From the NCBI GenBank assembly GCA_025267735.1, contig CM046308.1, forward strand, positions 36,135,267-36,199,266: DNA of 64,000 nucleotides. Reading direction: 5' to 3'. The notes below the pieces were generated by a model. The model saw only the letters and a list, made by a program, of their open reading frames with translations, searched no databases and was not told the origin of the DNA. This DNA is from Mactra quadrangularis (lineage: Eukaryota > Mollusca > Bivalvia > Venerida > Mactridae). Below, piece after piece: positions 44,501 through 59,500 of this stretch; the first letter of the stretch is position 1, and every line of letters starts with the position of its first letter. The position numbers and the translations under genes are program-made.

Positions 44501-47500
44501 ATTTAAGATAATTAGAAATTTGGGAATGTACATTCACCATGCATTTGAATTACGAAGTACTATATTATATAATGTTTGATTAGACTACGTATAATATTTT
44601 GTTGAGTAGGAATATATATGTAATTGTCATAAATGTATGCATATATCTGATAAATACTCATTTAATAATCCATTTTAATAAATGTATTATACAGCATTAT
44701 TGCATAATTAATTAATAATCATATATTCATGTATATATGACCTTCTCCACATACTTGGAATTTTAAATACAAGTACATTTAGTATTCAGATATATATATA
44801 CATTGTATATTTATTTGTGATTTCTGTACACACTGTTTGCCATCTATTATCATGCATTATTGTCCTCATACATTTGTAAATGTTATGGAAATAAATAAAC
44901 TATCTATCTATGTTCTTACCTCCGGGTATATCAAGTGTAGCTGTTAAACCATTCACTTCAGCAACAAATTGACCTTTACCAAATTTAAACCATGCATCAA
45001 TCATTTGATCAGCCTGATAAAAAATATCAATATAAAAATACAGTCATTTAAATAAACATACCACTAAATATCATTCACGTTTTGAAAATAAATCTTACAT
45101 AAAACATATGAAAACTATGGTGGCATATTTCTGCCATCAGATAACCACATAACTAACTAGTCAATTAAGAGGTTAACTAGTTATGGTAACTAGTTAACCA
45201 CTTAACTTAATTAACTCAAGAGGTTAGCTAGCTTAGATAACTAGTAAACAACTTAACTTACTAGTTACTTAAGAGGATAACTAGATACTGTTACTAGTTA
45301 ACCACTTAACTTAATTAACTTAAGGGGTTAACTAGTTATTGTAACTAGTTAACCTCTTAATTAACTAGTTAGTTATGTGGTTATCTGATGGTAGAAATAT
45401 GCCACCATAGAAAATGTATCTGTAGAAAGTTCCTTACTAAGAATTTGCAATATCATTTGCTTATAGTATTTGTACAGTTTTAGTATCTTTTCTAAATATT
45501 TTGTTTCACCTTGATAACAAAGTTTCTTCAAAATAATTATGTCTTAAACTTCTATCACCAAAACACTTGATTATTATGGGACACGTTATAACATTTGATG
45601 ACATACACTAATACAATAATCGTCATCAGCGCTTTTGATGTTGAAGGAGTAAACAATAAGTCAAATAGACTGGTGCCCGTCCTAATGAACATTAATAATA
45701 ATAATAATATTTATTTGGCATAGTGTACATGTACACATAGTAAAATACATAGAAACACAAATATCACAGACATCATGTTGTAATTACTATGTCTAGCACA
45801 CCAACAACAGGGATAACACAAAAAAGACAAGCCCTTATTTCATTGTGGTCCATATAAATAATTACAATAACACATTATAGAAGTAAGTGCCGCTTACACA
45901 ATAGCCATGAAATTAAAGTAAAAAAAAAAGATATCTTACAGGTGTAGTGATGTTAACAAAGTCGTATTCAACACTAGCTTTCAAAGGAGCAGTGGCAAAT
46001 TTCATATCAATGACTTCCTGTCCAGAAGGTAGTTTTTCTTTATTCATTCCAATAAACACCGATGGTCCTATATCAGATGGTCCACACCCAGAATTGTGTA
46101 CAAGTCCTTGGTTTACACCTTTACCCTCTGGTTTAAACTTAATATTCACAAAAACATCTTGTCCCCATTCAGCATTAGAGAAGATGTTGTCATTAATCGC
46201 AGCCGTACCATCAAAATATGCAGTACCGTCACCTAGATACTTAACGTTTTTCATAAAGAGACCTGCATTGTTGGTTACGTCTTCGGAATATGTATTAAAC
46301 TTTAAGTTTAGACTTGGTGTACATTCTGAAACACAAGATTTAAGACAATTTTGATCAACAGATAACATAAGTTCACATAGTTCACACAGTATTGAAGCAA
46401 AATGTGATAATTTTATTACATAAACACTTTGGTTTTTAAGCTTCTTCATATTTGTACAGATTTTAATGTCTTCCATTTATGAAATTAATACAGTCATTGA
46501 CGAGAACACTTACACTCACATTGGTTTACACATATCATGTAACCTTTATAGTGTTCTTGCAATTACCACTTGCCACTAATGCCTCTGTTAGTACATGTAT
46601 CAGAGTTATAGTTTCTTGTTCAAAAACACTATATTTACATCACTTATTTACACTACATTACGTTTTAGTTCACAGACACTTATATTATATTATTATGTAT
46701 ATATACATTTACGTTGGGTTTAATTAAAGTTAAAGAATGAACCATATAGACACCTGTATTGATTGCCAAAAGTTTAAGAATGAACCATAGACACATGTAT
46801 TAATTGCCAAAAGATAAAGAATGAACCATAGACACATGTATTGATTGCCAACAGTTTAAGAATGAACCATAGACACATGTATTGATTGCCAAAAGTTTAA
46901 GAATGAACCATAGACACATGAATATGTAATATAGAAATAGGCGTTAAATAAAAAAATGAAGAAGTTTATTGATTGCCAAAAGTTTAAGAATGAACCATAG
47001 ACACATGTATTGATTGCCAAAAATTAAAGAATGAACCATAGACACATGTATTGATTGCCAAAAGTTAAAGAATGAACCATAGACACATGTATTGATTGCC
47101 AAAAGTTAAAGAATGAACCATATACACATGTATTGATTGCCAAAAATTAAAGAATGAACCATAGACACATGTATTGATTGCCAAAAAATAAAGAATGAAC
47201 CATAGACACATGTATTGATTGCCAAAAGTTAAAGAATGAACCATTGACACATGTATTGATTGCCAAAAGTTAAAGAATGAGTGTTTTCAGTACCAATTGC
47301 TCGTATTCAATAAGTTAATAAAACTAGTTTATGTGTATTATTTTTATGATGAAATATCTATAGAACACTCTATTTTATTCCTAGTCTAACAGATAGAGAA
47401 ATAAATAATTCGACTTATAAGTTTTATAAACGAAAGGGCAAATAATACCAGGCTTGTCTGTGTTCAATTTTAAAAATAAAACATAACTTATTGCTGAAAT

Positions 47501-50500
47501 TTAACTTTCAAAATAGAAATGGGACATAAAGAAAAACGCATTCATTTATCATAATAACATGAAAATATAATTACAAAAGCAACAAATAACATTAAGTATA
47601 TAACTAAAATTGCAATTAGTGGTTTAATGAATCTAGGTCTGCATTTTAATAACTTTATTACAAAATGTGAATTAAGTATTTATACACTTATAAGTCAAGT
47701 TTTGTCTCAGCTTGTGAAATTCAACTTTTTGCTCTAAACTTTTCATGTACTATGAAGAATCTTAATATTACAAGTATAAACCGACCTTGTTTAGGACCCA
47801 GGAAGCCATCTTGGTAATATACACACATACATTCCTTCTGTGAGAATATAGTTCCCTCTCCACATGGTCGTGGTCGCCATACACCATTGATTTCTTGTTC
47901 ATACCATGTGGAGCCGAGTGTTGACGTTCGGAACATACAAGCTGTAAAATATGACTGTATTGCATAAAGGGAGCTAAACTCGTACTATTCTTCAAATTAT
48001 TGTTTTTGAAATAAAGTACTGTAGGTATTCAACGGTTCAATCATCGTCAGTCTTAAATAGATATAATCAAGTATATACTAGAAGAACAAACAATCTACTG
48101 TATCATTGTAGCTTCTATTTATCCTACTGAAAACAGGAAAATGTTGGTTAGCAGGAAATGACAACTGTAGATACTACGCTCCCCTCACAGCTCAGTGAAA
48201 ACATCACGAGTGAATCTTTCGAACCGATGCATTGGAGAGTAATCCCTTACAGTCTATTTATACCTTAACCTCAGAACCGATGCAAGTGATATTCATGGAA
48301 AGTGCTCAGTGAGTCACCGATCGTTCTAAGTATGAAATATCTATAAGACAAAATTATCATCGTTATTGGATATAAACCGATTGAGCAATTAAATTAAGTG
48401 TTTAAAGAGAGTGTTATTATCAACAATGGTGATTTTCCAAACATTAATAAAAAAGTCACACTGACTTAAATTAAACTCAAACATTCAATTTTTTAATTCT
48501 TAAAGTAGTGACACCATATTCGTAAAGGTACAGGTTTGGTGTTTCGTTGTAAACTTCTACTGATTTCAATTCAATAGCATTCATATTTTTGCAACTTACG
48601 TGTTTCTTCGATCTTTTCAACAGGTGGACAACTTTCATTACATGCACCTTTAAGATCAGGTACACAGTCTCTGACAAAAGGATCAAACATTCTATTAGGT
48701 CCACAACATTTAGGTTCAGCTACCGGACCATGAGTACAATCCCAGTAAGCTCTACAAGAGATGTGATATGATTTCTTCTGTCCAGGGAAAAATGAACACA
48801 TATCTGAAAATGTAAGATATAATGAGATTTACTTGATCACATTTCAACCTAAAGCATGTAAAGAATGATTAGATTTACTTAATGTTATTTAGTTTTGGAT
48901 TTTACCCCATTTGTTAAAAATATTTCTTTATAGTGGCATCTTACATCACAAATTAAGAGGTTCGGTTTTACCCCTACTCTTTTAACATTCTAGAACAGCC
49001 AATGGATTCTACTAAAAGAAAGTCAACAGAAGTCAAACATTCACGAATTGAATGACTCACAGTGGCCGTCGTATTTTACATAAGCGCGTTTGTAATTGCA
49101 AATTATTCATGAGTAGCATACGGTTTGCAAAAAAACATTGAATAGACTGCAGTATTAATCACAGTCATATTGACAAGAAAATGCACGTTGTAACAAATGT
49201 AAACTCAAAGTGCATGATAATCTTGTTATAACCATAGCAACACAATAGTTCACTTACCGCACACTGATTGACTAGGAACCTCGCATTGTCACAAATCTAC
49301 GTTTTAGTTCACAGACACTTACATTACATTATTATGTATATATACATTTACGTTGGGTTTAATTAAAGTTAAATAATGAACCATAGACACATGTATTGAT
49401 TGCCAAAAGTTAAATAATGAACCATAGACTCATGTATTGATTGCCAAAAGTTAAATAATGAACCATAGACACATGTATTGATTGCCAAAAGTTAAATAAT
49501 GAACCATAGACACATGTATTGATTGCCAAAAGTTAAAGAATGAGTGTTTTCAGTACCAAGTTCTCTTTTATAATCCCCTTTTTATAATCATAGCAACAAT
49601 ATTTTACGTACCACATTCAGATTGACTGGGAAATACACATTGCAGTAAATCTAAACTCCACAGTAATCCCCATGGACAATCTTGTATTCTAGGAATACCA
49701 TCTAAACTCTCACACTGTACAAACATAGAACAATCTCCAGGATACATGGCATAACCTATACCATTGTCCCATTTACATTCTGCTGAACAGTTTAATGGTG
49801 TTGCTGAAATCATTAAATGGTTAGTTAGTAATTGAACACTTTAGTAAGGAAGTCTTACTGCTTAGACTTAGAGCGGCTTTCAAATTTGATTTCTTAACAC
49901 TTATATTAAAGATATGTAAAGGAATTTATATCAGTGTGTTTGTCATAAAATGGACCAAATGATGGTTGGTTATTCATTTACCCTGGGTTTGTTGATCTTG
50001 GCTGAGTAGAAGTCGGAGTTATAGTCTGGATGCATCCCCCAACATTGGTTATATACATACAACTGTATGTTTTAATAACAAGAAATGCATATACCTTTTT
50101 CTCAATTCTTTAATGAAGAGGAAGTGGGCTTTCTTATCAGAATTTATCGGTATTGCAGCATTCAATTATAAATTACGTGCAAACAAAAACTGTAGTAAAA
50201 AGTAAAGACGAAAGAGTGTAATTGATAAACTGCATGCATTAAATAACAGTCGATTGCTTGCTTGGCAAAATATGTATAAGAGAAGTAAAATGTGGGTTTT
50301 ATTACTTACCTGGGCAGTCCATATTTCTACAAGGCATAACTTCACGACCTAAACCACTACACGCATTACTGGGTCTTCTATTTTTGGCACAGTATCTTAA
50401 TCTTTCCCTCTGACCATCACCACAATGTTCAGAACATTTTGACCACTTAGACCATTCACCCCATTCTAAAAGAACAAAACAGTTTTCTTATTCGACCTGA

Positions 50501-53500
50501 CTGATCATTCCAGTGCTACCGTATTTACCAAGTGTAAATACAAACTTGCCAAATAAACAACATTAAATCATTCTCTCTATTTATGTCAATCTCTAATAAG
50601 CAACATTATTTGTAACTTGCTTATACCATCAATTGCTCCCTGACAGTTCGAGATGATGCATCAGTATACATATTACCATTAGATACCAAGAAAGAGCACC
50701 ACACAAGCACTTATGAATTATAAGCATTTGCTGTTTCGAATTCATATATAATAGATATTATGACAATACAATACAATGCTATAAACAATGTTACCTGCAA
50801 CAGTATCACAAGGTGGATGGTCATTACACTGTATACGTTCTTCACTAGGACCAGAACATGCAATACTATTTGGATTATGACTTTGACATATTCGTTTACG
50901 TACTTTATATCCAATAGCATTAGCTCCTTTAAATAGAAAAAAACAAACACAAAGTTCACATGATATGAACATTGACAAAGCTATACTAAATGGTGAGCAA
51001 TAACAAAAAGAAACGAAATCAGTCATATTAGATAACAAGAAAGAGCAACATACATGTACTAATTTCTACCTTTTTTGTGTAATTACAAGTCATTGAATTT
51101 GAACTACATTACTCATGTTCCGCCGTTATATGACCTATACAAAGTGTTGCTACGGCGTTAAATCCAACAAAAACAAACAAACCTACGCATAACATTACTG
51201 AATCAGTGCACATTACAGGGGCGTATCCAGGTTATTTTTGTAGGGGGGTCCGAACCTCGAACCACAACCATTTTATATACATTTTGCAGAAAAATGCAAC
51301 ATATTTATGATAAAAACTACATAACCATTAAATCTATGTTAAGCACCGGAAAAAATTGCTTCAGCTACTAAAAAATGACTTACTGGCAAGAAATACACTA
51401 ACAGACAGGTATATTTCCAAATTCTAAGGGAGGTCCGGATCCCCCTTGACACCCCTCCCCCCGCTGGATCCGCCTATGAATTATAGGTGACAAAGATGTT
51501 GCCAGTAATACAACTAGTGGTAAATTCTGCAAACATCTTATTTCATTAGTGTACGAAATTGTTTATTATAAACTACATGTATTTTATAAATCATATTATA
51601 AATAATTTCTAGTTATAATATCAATAAAAATATAAAAGGTACTCATTCACTGATTTCAATTTAAATATTAATATTTTCTAAAACCATAAAAATTGTATGG
51701 AAACATTTTTAGAAGCAGGAAAGTAGTGTTCTGATAATGACAGTTTTAGTGCAAACTGATATACAACTACAAATGATGGTGTTTTTGTAGTAAAAATCTA
51801 CCCATGTAACGGTATAGACAATTTTAGTGCATTTTTGTGACTTTTATTGTATATTTCTTGCAACATATAGGTCAGTTTGTCTTAAAATATTGAAATATTT
51901 TTAACACAATTACAGGCACTGAATGGTATTTTGAAAATATATCTAAAACATTACCAATTCTGTGAAATAGTACCTTAAAATGCAAATGGTACAAGTAGAC
52001 TTACCATATCGACAATCTACTGCACATTCACCAAATGCTGACCATTCTGTCCATAAACTTAATACTTCACAGGCTACAGGTGCTTCACACTGTCTTCGTT
52101 GTTTACCAAAACCGTCACATGCTGAGTTAGGTCCTAATGGTACTGGATTGTTACACAACCTCTCTCTGAACTATAGACAAACATTTGATCAAATTGGTTA
52201 TACTGTGTATTGCTTTCAAGTAAAATCGAGGATACATTCTTAAATGACATATGACCATGGTATAAGTTATGGCTTAAGAATAGTCAAATTTTATACGCAT
52301 TGCATTATTTATCTATGGATCTTGACAGAGAAAATGAGAATAATCAAATTGAATTATCATCGAATATACGAGATTCAATGGGAAACCTTATAAATGTATA
52401 AGCCTAAGTAAAAAATCGTTTCAAAATTATCAAGTAATCTTCGTAAACAATTAAATAAAATGAGCATAAACTCCTAGTACTGTATCTTGTATAAAGATAA
52501 AATTCTAAGTGCCCATATAATTATACCTCATATCCCATACCACATGTAACAGAACATGGGGTCCACATGGACCATTCACCCCATCCACCAGCTCTCCAAC
52601 ATTCTATACCGGTATCACAATCATCATTCTCAAAATCACCACCATAACACATGTTACCACCATTCTGAGGCGCTGGGTTGTTACATTGTCGACGTCTGTA
52701 AGAAAAACAAACCCACTTTGTATTAAATTCCATAAACAACTGCATACGTGTATTTTACTGCCAAAATTAGGAATTAACCACTTTGAAATTGGTATAGGTA
52801 TTAACGTCATGTGCTAAAAATAGCCAAATAAATTATTTAAATGAATTAACCAGATAACATACATACTTGACCACTGTATGTAGCTCTATTAAGTTAAAGC
52901 AAGTGTTTTTGAGTCTACCATTAGTATCATTATTCAGTCGACTCTTGACATTAACTTCCCCGATCATCGAGACAAGCCAACTCTTATTATTAACAATATT
53001 ATTAACAAATACAATTGGTATGCGAAAGCTTTTTGAGATAATTTTGTAAACACAAATATTGTGTTATGCCTACAATTGATAGCATTATAAAATTGAGTTT
53101 CATACCTGCTTCGAATGCCCAATCCGCAATCACCTTTACAATTATCCCAACCAGACCAAGGTCCCCAGTTGCCATCAACAATACACTGTCTACCAGTATC
53201 ACAACTTCGTCTATCTTGTGGTACTCCAAAGCATGTCTGACCACCGAATTGTGGTCTTGGATTAGTACATGTTCGAATCCTGACTTGGGATCCCATACCA
53301 CAAGGTCCTTCGCACATTGACCAATCAGACCAAGAACTCCAGCCTCCATTTATCACACAAGGTTGGCCTGAATCACAAACTCGTCTCTCCATTGGAATTC
53401 CTAGACAAGTTTCACCCCCATGCATTGGCTGTGGCTCGGTACATGTCCTGGACCTAGCTTGACCCCCTAATCCACATGTGGCATCACATTCCGTCCATGC

Positions 53501-56500
53501 TGCCCAAGGCGACCAGTTTCCATTTACAGGACATTCAATTCCAGCAAAACATTGTTTTGACTCTTCTGGAAGACCCAAACACAGCTTACCACCGAAAGCC
53601 GGTCTCGGATTACTACAGGTACGGATTCTTGCTTGTCTACCAAGTCCACACGATGCTGAACAACTTTCCCAACCAGACCACGGTGACCAGTTTCCATCGA
53701 CTGCACAAGGAACGCCAGAATTGCAATCTATAATTTCTAACTGAGGTCCGTCACAAGTAATGCCACCATACATAGGTGCTGGGTTCGTACATTGTCTCCA
53801 TCTTTCCCTGATACCAGTACCACAATAAGCATCACAAGCTGTCCACTGAGACCAAGCAGTCCATCCACCATCTACTGGACAATGTGTATTTGTATTGCAT
53901 TCGATCTTTTCAAATCTGGGACCAGGGCAGTCCATTCCACCAAATGCAGGCTTTGGATCGTCACACATCCTAAACCTTTCTTGTCGACCAATACCACATC
54001 TTACAGAGCAAGGTGAGAACTGGCTCCATGGACCCCAGTTGCCATCAACTGGACACGACAAACCAGTGTCACATTGTATAATCTCTTTTCCAAAACCTTT
54101 ACAGTCGTGTCCACCATACGCAGGCATTGGTTCACTGCACGTTCTATGTCTAGATTGCATTCCTACGCCACATGTCTTTGAGCAACCACTCCACATATTC
54201 CAGAGTGACCATTGACCATCAATCGGACATGGAATGTTTGTGTTACAATCAGCAATTTCGTTCATTGGTCCTACACAAGGCATTCCTCCAAACTGTGGTG
54301 CTGGTGAATTACATTGCCTCTGTCTGTCCCGTACGCCCATACCACAGGCTCCCATACATTGGTTCCAATTATTCCAAGGTCCCCACTGGCCATCAATCGG
54401 ACATGGAACACCACTGTCGCACGCCATTACCTCCTGGTCGGGTCCCATACAATATAAGCCACCATATAACGGTGAGGGATTCGAACACTCGCGGAATCTT
54501 GACGAGGTACCCATGCCACAAGTATCAGAACAATCCGACCATTGAGACCAGAAACTCCATCCTCCATGGACAGCACATGGCATAAGGGTGTCACAAACTT
54601 GCTCTTCTATAGCCATGCCCTGGCAATCAAAACCTCCATATTGCGGCATTGGAGAATCACAAGCTCTTTCTCTATGTCTTAAACCAACTCCACAATTAAC
54701 AGAACACGAGCTCCAGGATAGCCACATTCCCCATTGTCCGTCGATAGCACAGGGAATGCCAGAGTCACAATCAGTAGCTTCAACATCTGGTCCAAAGCAA
54801 GTGTCCCCACCATATTGTGGAGGAGGGTTGTCACATAATCTACGACGCTCTTGTCGGCCCATACCACAGGATGCTGAGCAAGGTGTGAACTGGCCCCATG
54901 ATCCCCAGTTTCCATTGATATGGCATGGAATATTTGTATCACATGGTGCGATTTCATAGTTGGGTCCTTGACAAGTCATTCCTCCAAACATAGGTATAGG
55001 ATTGTTGCAATCTCTTTGGCGTTCCATCTCACCCATTCCACAAGGTACGTTACATCTTGACCACTGGTACCAATCGCCCCAGTTACCGTCTATAGGACAC
55101 GATATACCGGCATCACAACTGATTTCCTCTACGGCATGACCGAAACAAAGTTGACCGCCATATTGTGCGGGTGGATTATCGCATCTTCTTGTCCTTGATT
55201 TCAGTCCCATGCCACATGTTGCAGAACATGTTGTATATTCAGTCCATGGAGACCAGTTTCCGTCAATGGGACATGGTATCGTAGAGTCGCATACTTCAAA
55301 CTCTTCAGCAAATCCTCTGCAAGCTGGTCCTCCATGTTGAGGAGCAGGGTTGTCACAAGCACGTATTCTCATACGGTCACCCATACCACATGACCTTGAA
55401 CATTCACTCCATGGAGCCCAGTGTCCCCAGTTACCTGGTATAGGACAAGGTATACGAGTGTCGCAGTCTCTTATATCTTCGGACATGCCATTGCAGGTCA
55501 TTCCTCCATACAGAGGCATTGGGTTATTGCATTCTCGGGTACGCATTTGTTTTCCTAAAGCACAATCCGCCAAACATGTAGACCATGGAGTCCAAGGTGA
55601 CCATGCACCATGTACAGGACAAAGGAGTCCAGTATCACATGTATCAATGTCTTCAGCAGGGCCAACACATAAGGCACCACCAAAAAGCGGTGCTGGATTA
55701 TCACAAAAACGTTGTCTTGTTCGGACGCCTGTACCACAACTTTCTGAACACTGTGTCCATACTGACCATGGCGCCCAGTTGCCATCAACGGGACAAGGAG
55801 TACCTTAAAGAGAACAATTTATAAAATAAGGTTTTACATGTATTGAAACATCTTTCTTAAATTCATCAGTTTTAACAACAGTGAATTTAGTATGTCTCTT
55901 TAATCGTTAACACTGACATTTCTTATATGTTGCCAGATTTTATTAACAGTCAAAGCAATAATAATTTAATAGTGATTGTGTGTGTTGAAATGTTCTTAAT
56001 ATAATATTTGTGATATTCCGATACCATGTTATTAGTCACAGTGAAATATTCGAACTTTGGCAGTTGAGAAGAAGCAGACTACATCTAAACTGTTCCAATG
56101 TATTACTTGCCTACTTAAGTGTGCAAATGTTAGAATTCTCTGGAACATCGTATGAGAAATAAGATGATATTATTGACAAGTATTACGACGTTTACGCACT
56201 GATAAGACTGGTTTTATTAGAACAATATACAAGTGTCAGTATGTATTTTTATTCAATATGAACAATTGTAAAATATAATAAGAGTGGTTGTAACAGACTA
56301 TACTACGAAACTGACGTTCCGGGTAATAGCAGATCACGTCATTCCTTGACAATCGGCAATAAAAGTGAATTTTCGTATAGGTGCTTGTGTCGGCTCTCTG
56401 TCGAAAGTTAAGCAAGACATTTGACGGTGAAGCTCCATGAGCCGACCACAATAAACATATAAAGGTGTTAAAAAGATTAAAATAAAACGAATGTACATAA

Positions 56501-59500
56501 CATACCTGTGGCACATTGTCTAGTTTCGTCAGGTAAACCAGAACAATCACGACCTGCATATTGTGGAGCTGGTGCTGAACATTGTCTATATCTACTTTGC
56601 ATTCCAACTCCACATGGTGCATTACATTGTTCCCAATCTGACCATGGTGTCCAGTTACCATCAATTGGACAAAATAATCCTATAAGAACACATAAGTAAA
56701 TTTTGACTGTTTTAAAAACAAAACATGGTATTGTCTTAATAATCCAAAAAAGACGTAGACTGCAGTTTACAATGCGTCATACTCGACCAAAACGCCATTC
56801 TAAATAAACACACGCTTTCCAGAAACTAATTGTTACTTTATTAAATAAATTAATTTTCTATCATTTGAAAATTATCTATCAATAAGTGTGCATTAATTAT
56901 TAACTCCATAAAATGACACTAACGCTTTTTTGTCAAAATAAGGTATCATATTATATTAAACTATTATTTGTTTTGTTGGCTATGAATTGTAAGTTAATTC
57001 CAAATTAAAAATGTAATGTTTTTTTTTATTTATTAACACAATCTTAAATGTTCGCGCAATGAGAAATAATTAACAGAAAAAATTTCGAAAACATATAAAA
57101 TACCTGAGTCACATTTTTCTACATCCACTTTTAGTCCTTGACACATCAGTCCACCGTACAATGGACTTGGGCTGTTACATTCACGTACTCGCATCCTCTC
57201 ACCGAGACCACAAGACACTCCACATATACTCCAAGGTGACCAGAAACCCCAACCTCCATGAAGTGGGCAAGGTGGATTATTTTCGCATGTCGTTTCTTCA
57301 AAACCCAATCCAAAGCAATCCAGACCGCCATATTGTGGGGCAGGCATATCGCAAGCCCTTGTCCTAGTTCTCAAACCAGCTCCACATTTAGTATTGCATG
57401 GTCCGTATGGAGCCCAATGTCCCCATTGTCCGTCAATTGGACATTGTGTTGCTGTGTCGCAGTCACCCATTTGTTGACCTGGTCCGACGCACTCCATACC
57501 ACCATACTGAGGTGGTGGATTAGAGCATGTACGATCTCGACTTTGAACGCCAACACCACAAGAAACTGAACAAGGTGTAGGTAAAGACCATTCAGACCAT
57601 CCGCCTGGTATCGGACAATGGACACCAGAATCACAGTCTTCAACCATGCTATCAAATCCATCACATGACATTCCTCCAAATTGAGCCAGTGGATTATTAC
57701 ATTCCCTTCTTCTCTCTCGTCTACCGACACCACAGCTTGCCGAACATGGTGACCACTGATACCACATTGACCATCCACCATTTACAGGACAATGAATTCC
57801 AGTATCACATTCGAAGCTTTCGACCCCAGGTCCATCACATGGCAAGCCACCATATTGTGGTTGAGGGTTGGCGCATGCCCTAGAACGTTCCTTCATACCT
57901 CTACCACAATCAACACTACAAGGTCCAAATGGAGACCATTCTGTCCATCCTCCATTAACAGGACAGAATTTTCCTGTGTTGCATGCTCTATCATCAGTAT
58001 TGCCACCAAAACACAAATTGCCACCAAACTGTGGAGGTGGGTTGTTACACTGACGTTCTCTAGTTTGGAAACCAATACCACAAGGTACATTACATGGTCC
58101 AAATTCACTCCAGGGTGACCAATTTCCGTCTACTGGACACGGGACACCAGAATCACAATCTGCCTTCTCATTTTTAGGACCAACACAAAATTTACCGCCA
58201 AATTCCGGCATTGGGTTTGTACATGCTCTTGAACGTCCACGGATACCAATACCGCATGATGCTGAACAAGGAGTCCATACTTCCCACATTGCCCAGTGAC
58301 CATCAATAGAACAAGGAACATTTGTATCGCAACTTTGAACTTCGTCGGAAATTCCGAGACATATATCACCGCCGTACATAGGAGCAGGATTTGAACACGT
58401 ACGTACCCTTTTTGTCATTCCAACACCACAAGGAGCAGAACATTCCAACCATGGTGACCAAGGACTCCAATTACCATGAATGGGACAAGGAATTCCAGTA
58501 TCACAAACCAGGTCTTCATAAATTGGTCCTTTGCAGACCATGCCTCCGTATTCTGGAGGCGGGTTGTTGCAAGCTCTAGTTCTTCTTTGCATACCCTGTC
58601 CACAGCTGGCATCACATGGAAGCCAATCCGACCAAAATCCCCAACCTCCATCAACTGGACAAGGAACACCAGTATTACAAGTTTGTTCTTGGATAGTGTC
58701 ACCAAAACACAGTTGTCCACCATAACTAGGCTTAGGATTAGTACAAGATCTCTCTCTACTCTGCATTCCAACACCACATGTGGCTGAACATGGTGACCAT
58801 AACGACCAAAGAGTCCAACCGCCATCTATAGGACAAAAGATGCCTGTATCACAAGGTTGAGCATCATAGTCTGGGCCCTCACATAACATACCACCGTACA
58901 TAGGAGCAGGGTTTTCACAAAACCTACTGCGGTCATGCATACCGACACCACATGTAGCAGAGCATGGCGAAAAGTGTGTCCATTCACCCCAGTTGCCATG
59001 AATAGGACAAAATACACCAGAATCACATACTCGTTCTTCCTTGAATTTTCCTTGACAAGGGACACCACCGTACATCGGCACAGGTGAATTGCACTCACGT
59101 GTCCTATATGACATACCTTCACCACAATCTGCAGAGCAATAACTCCATTCAGTCCAAAGGGAGAATCCACCATCAACTGGGCAATATATACCAGTATCAC
59201 AAGGTTTGTTTTCAACCCCATCTCCGATGCACATTTGGCCGCCATATTGAGGCATTGGTGAATCACAAATTCGAGTCCGCTGCATACTACCAACACCACA
59301 CGGCTCTGAACACGGTGTAAAGTCGCCCCATAGTCCCCAGCCTCCGTCAATTGGACAAAATATACCTGTATCACAAACTTGCTCTTCTACTTTGGGACCT
59401 TTACACATCATACCGCCGTACATTGGTTGAGGATTTGAACATTCGCGAGTTCTTATAGAAGAACCTTTTCCACAATTAACAGAACATGTCGACCAGACAG

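Noticed and set aside
47065..47250. A membrane-like small protein (repeats of MCLWFIL)
   Set aside because: Translation of the 41-base VNTR; hydrophobic appearance comes from its base composition.
52964..55573. An independent gene starting at the ATG at 55573
   Set aside because: The exon extends upstream to an acceptor at 55804-55805 and is in phase with preceding TSP1 exons; the ATG is a methionine-like position inside a repeat, and the 3' end past 53106 reads through a donor into the intron.
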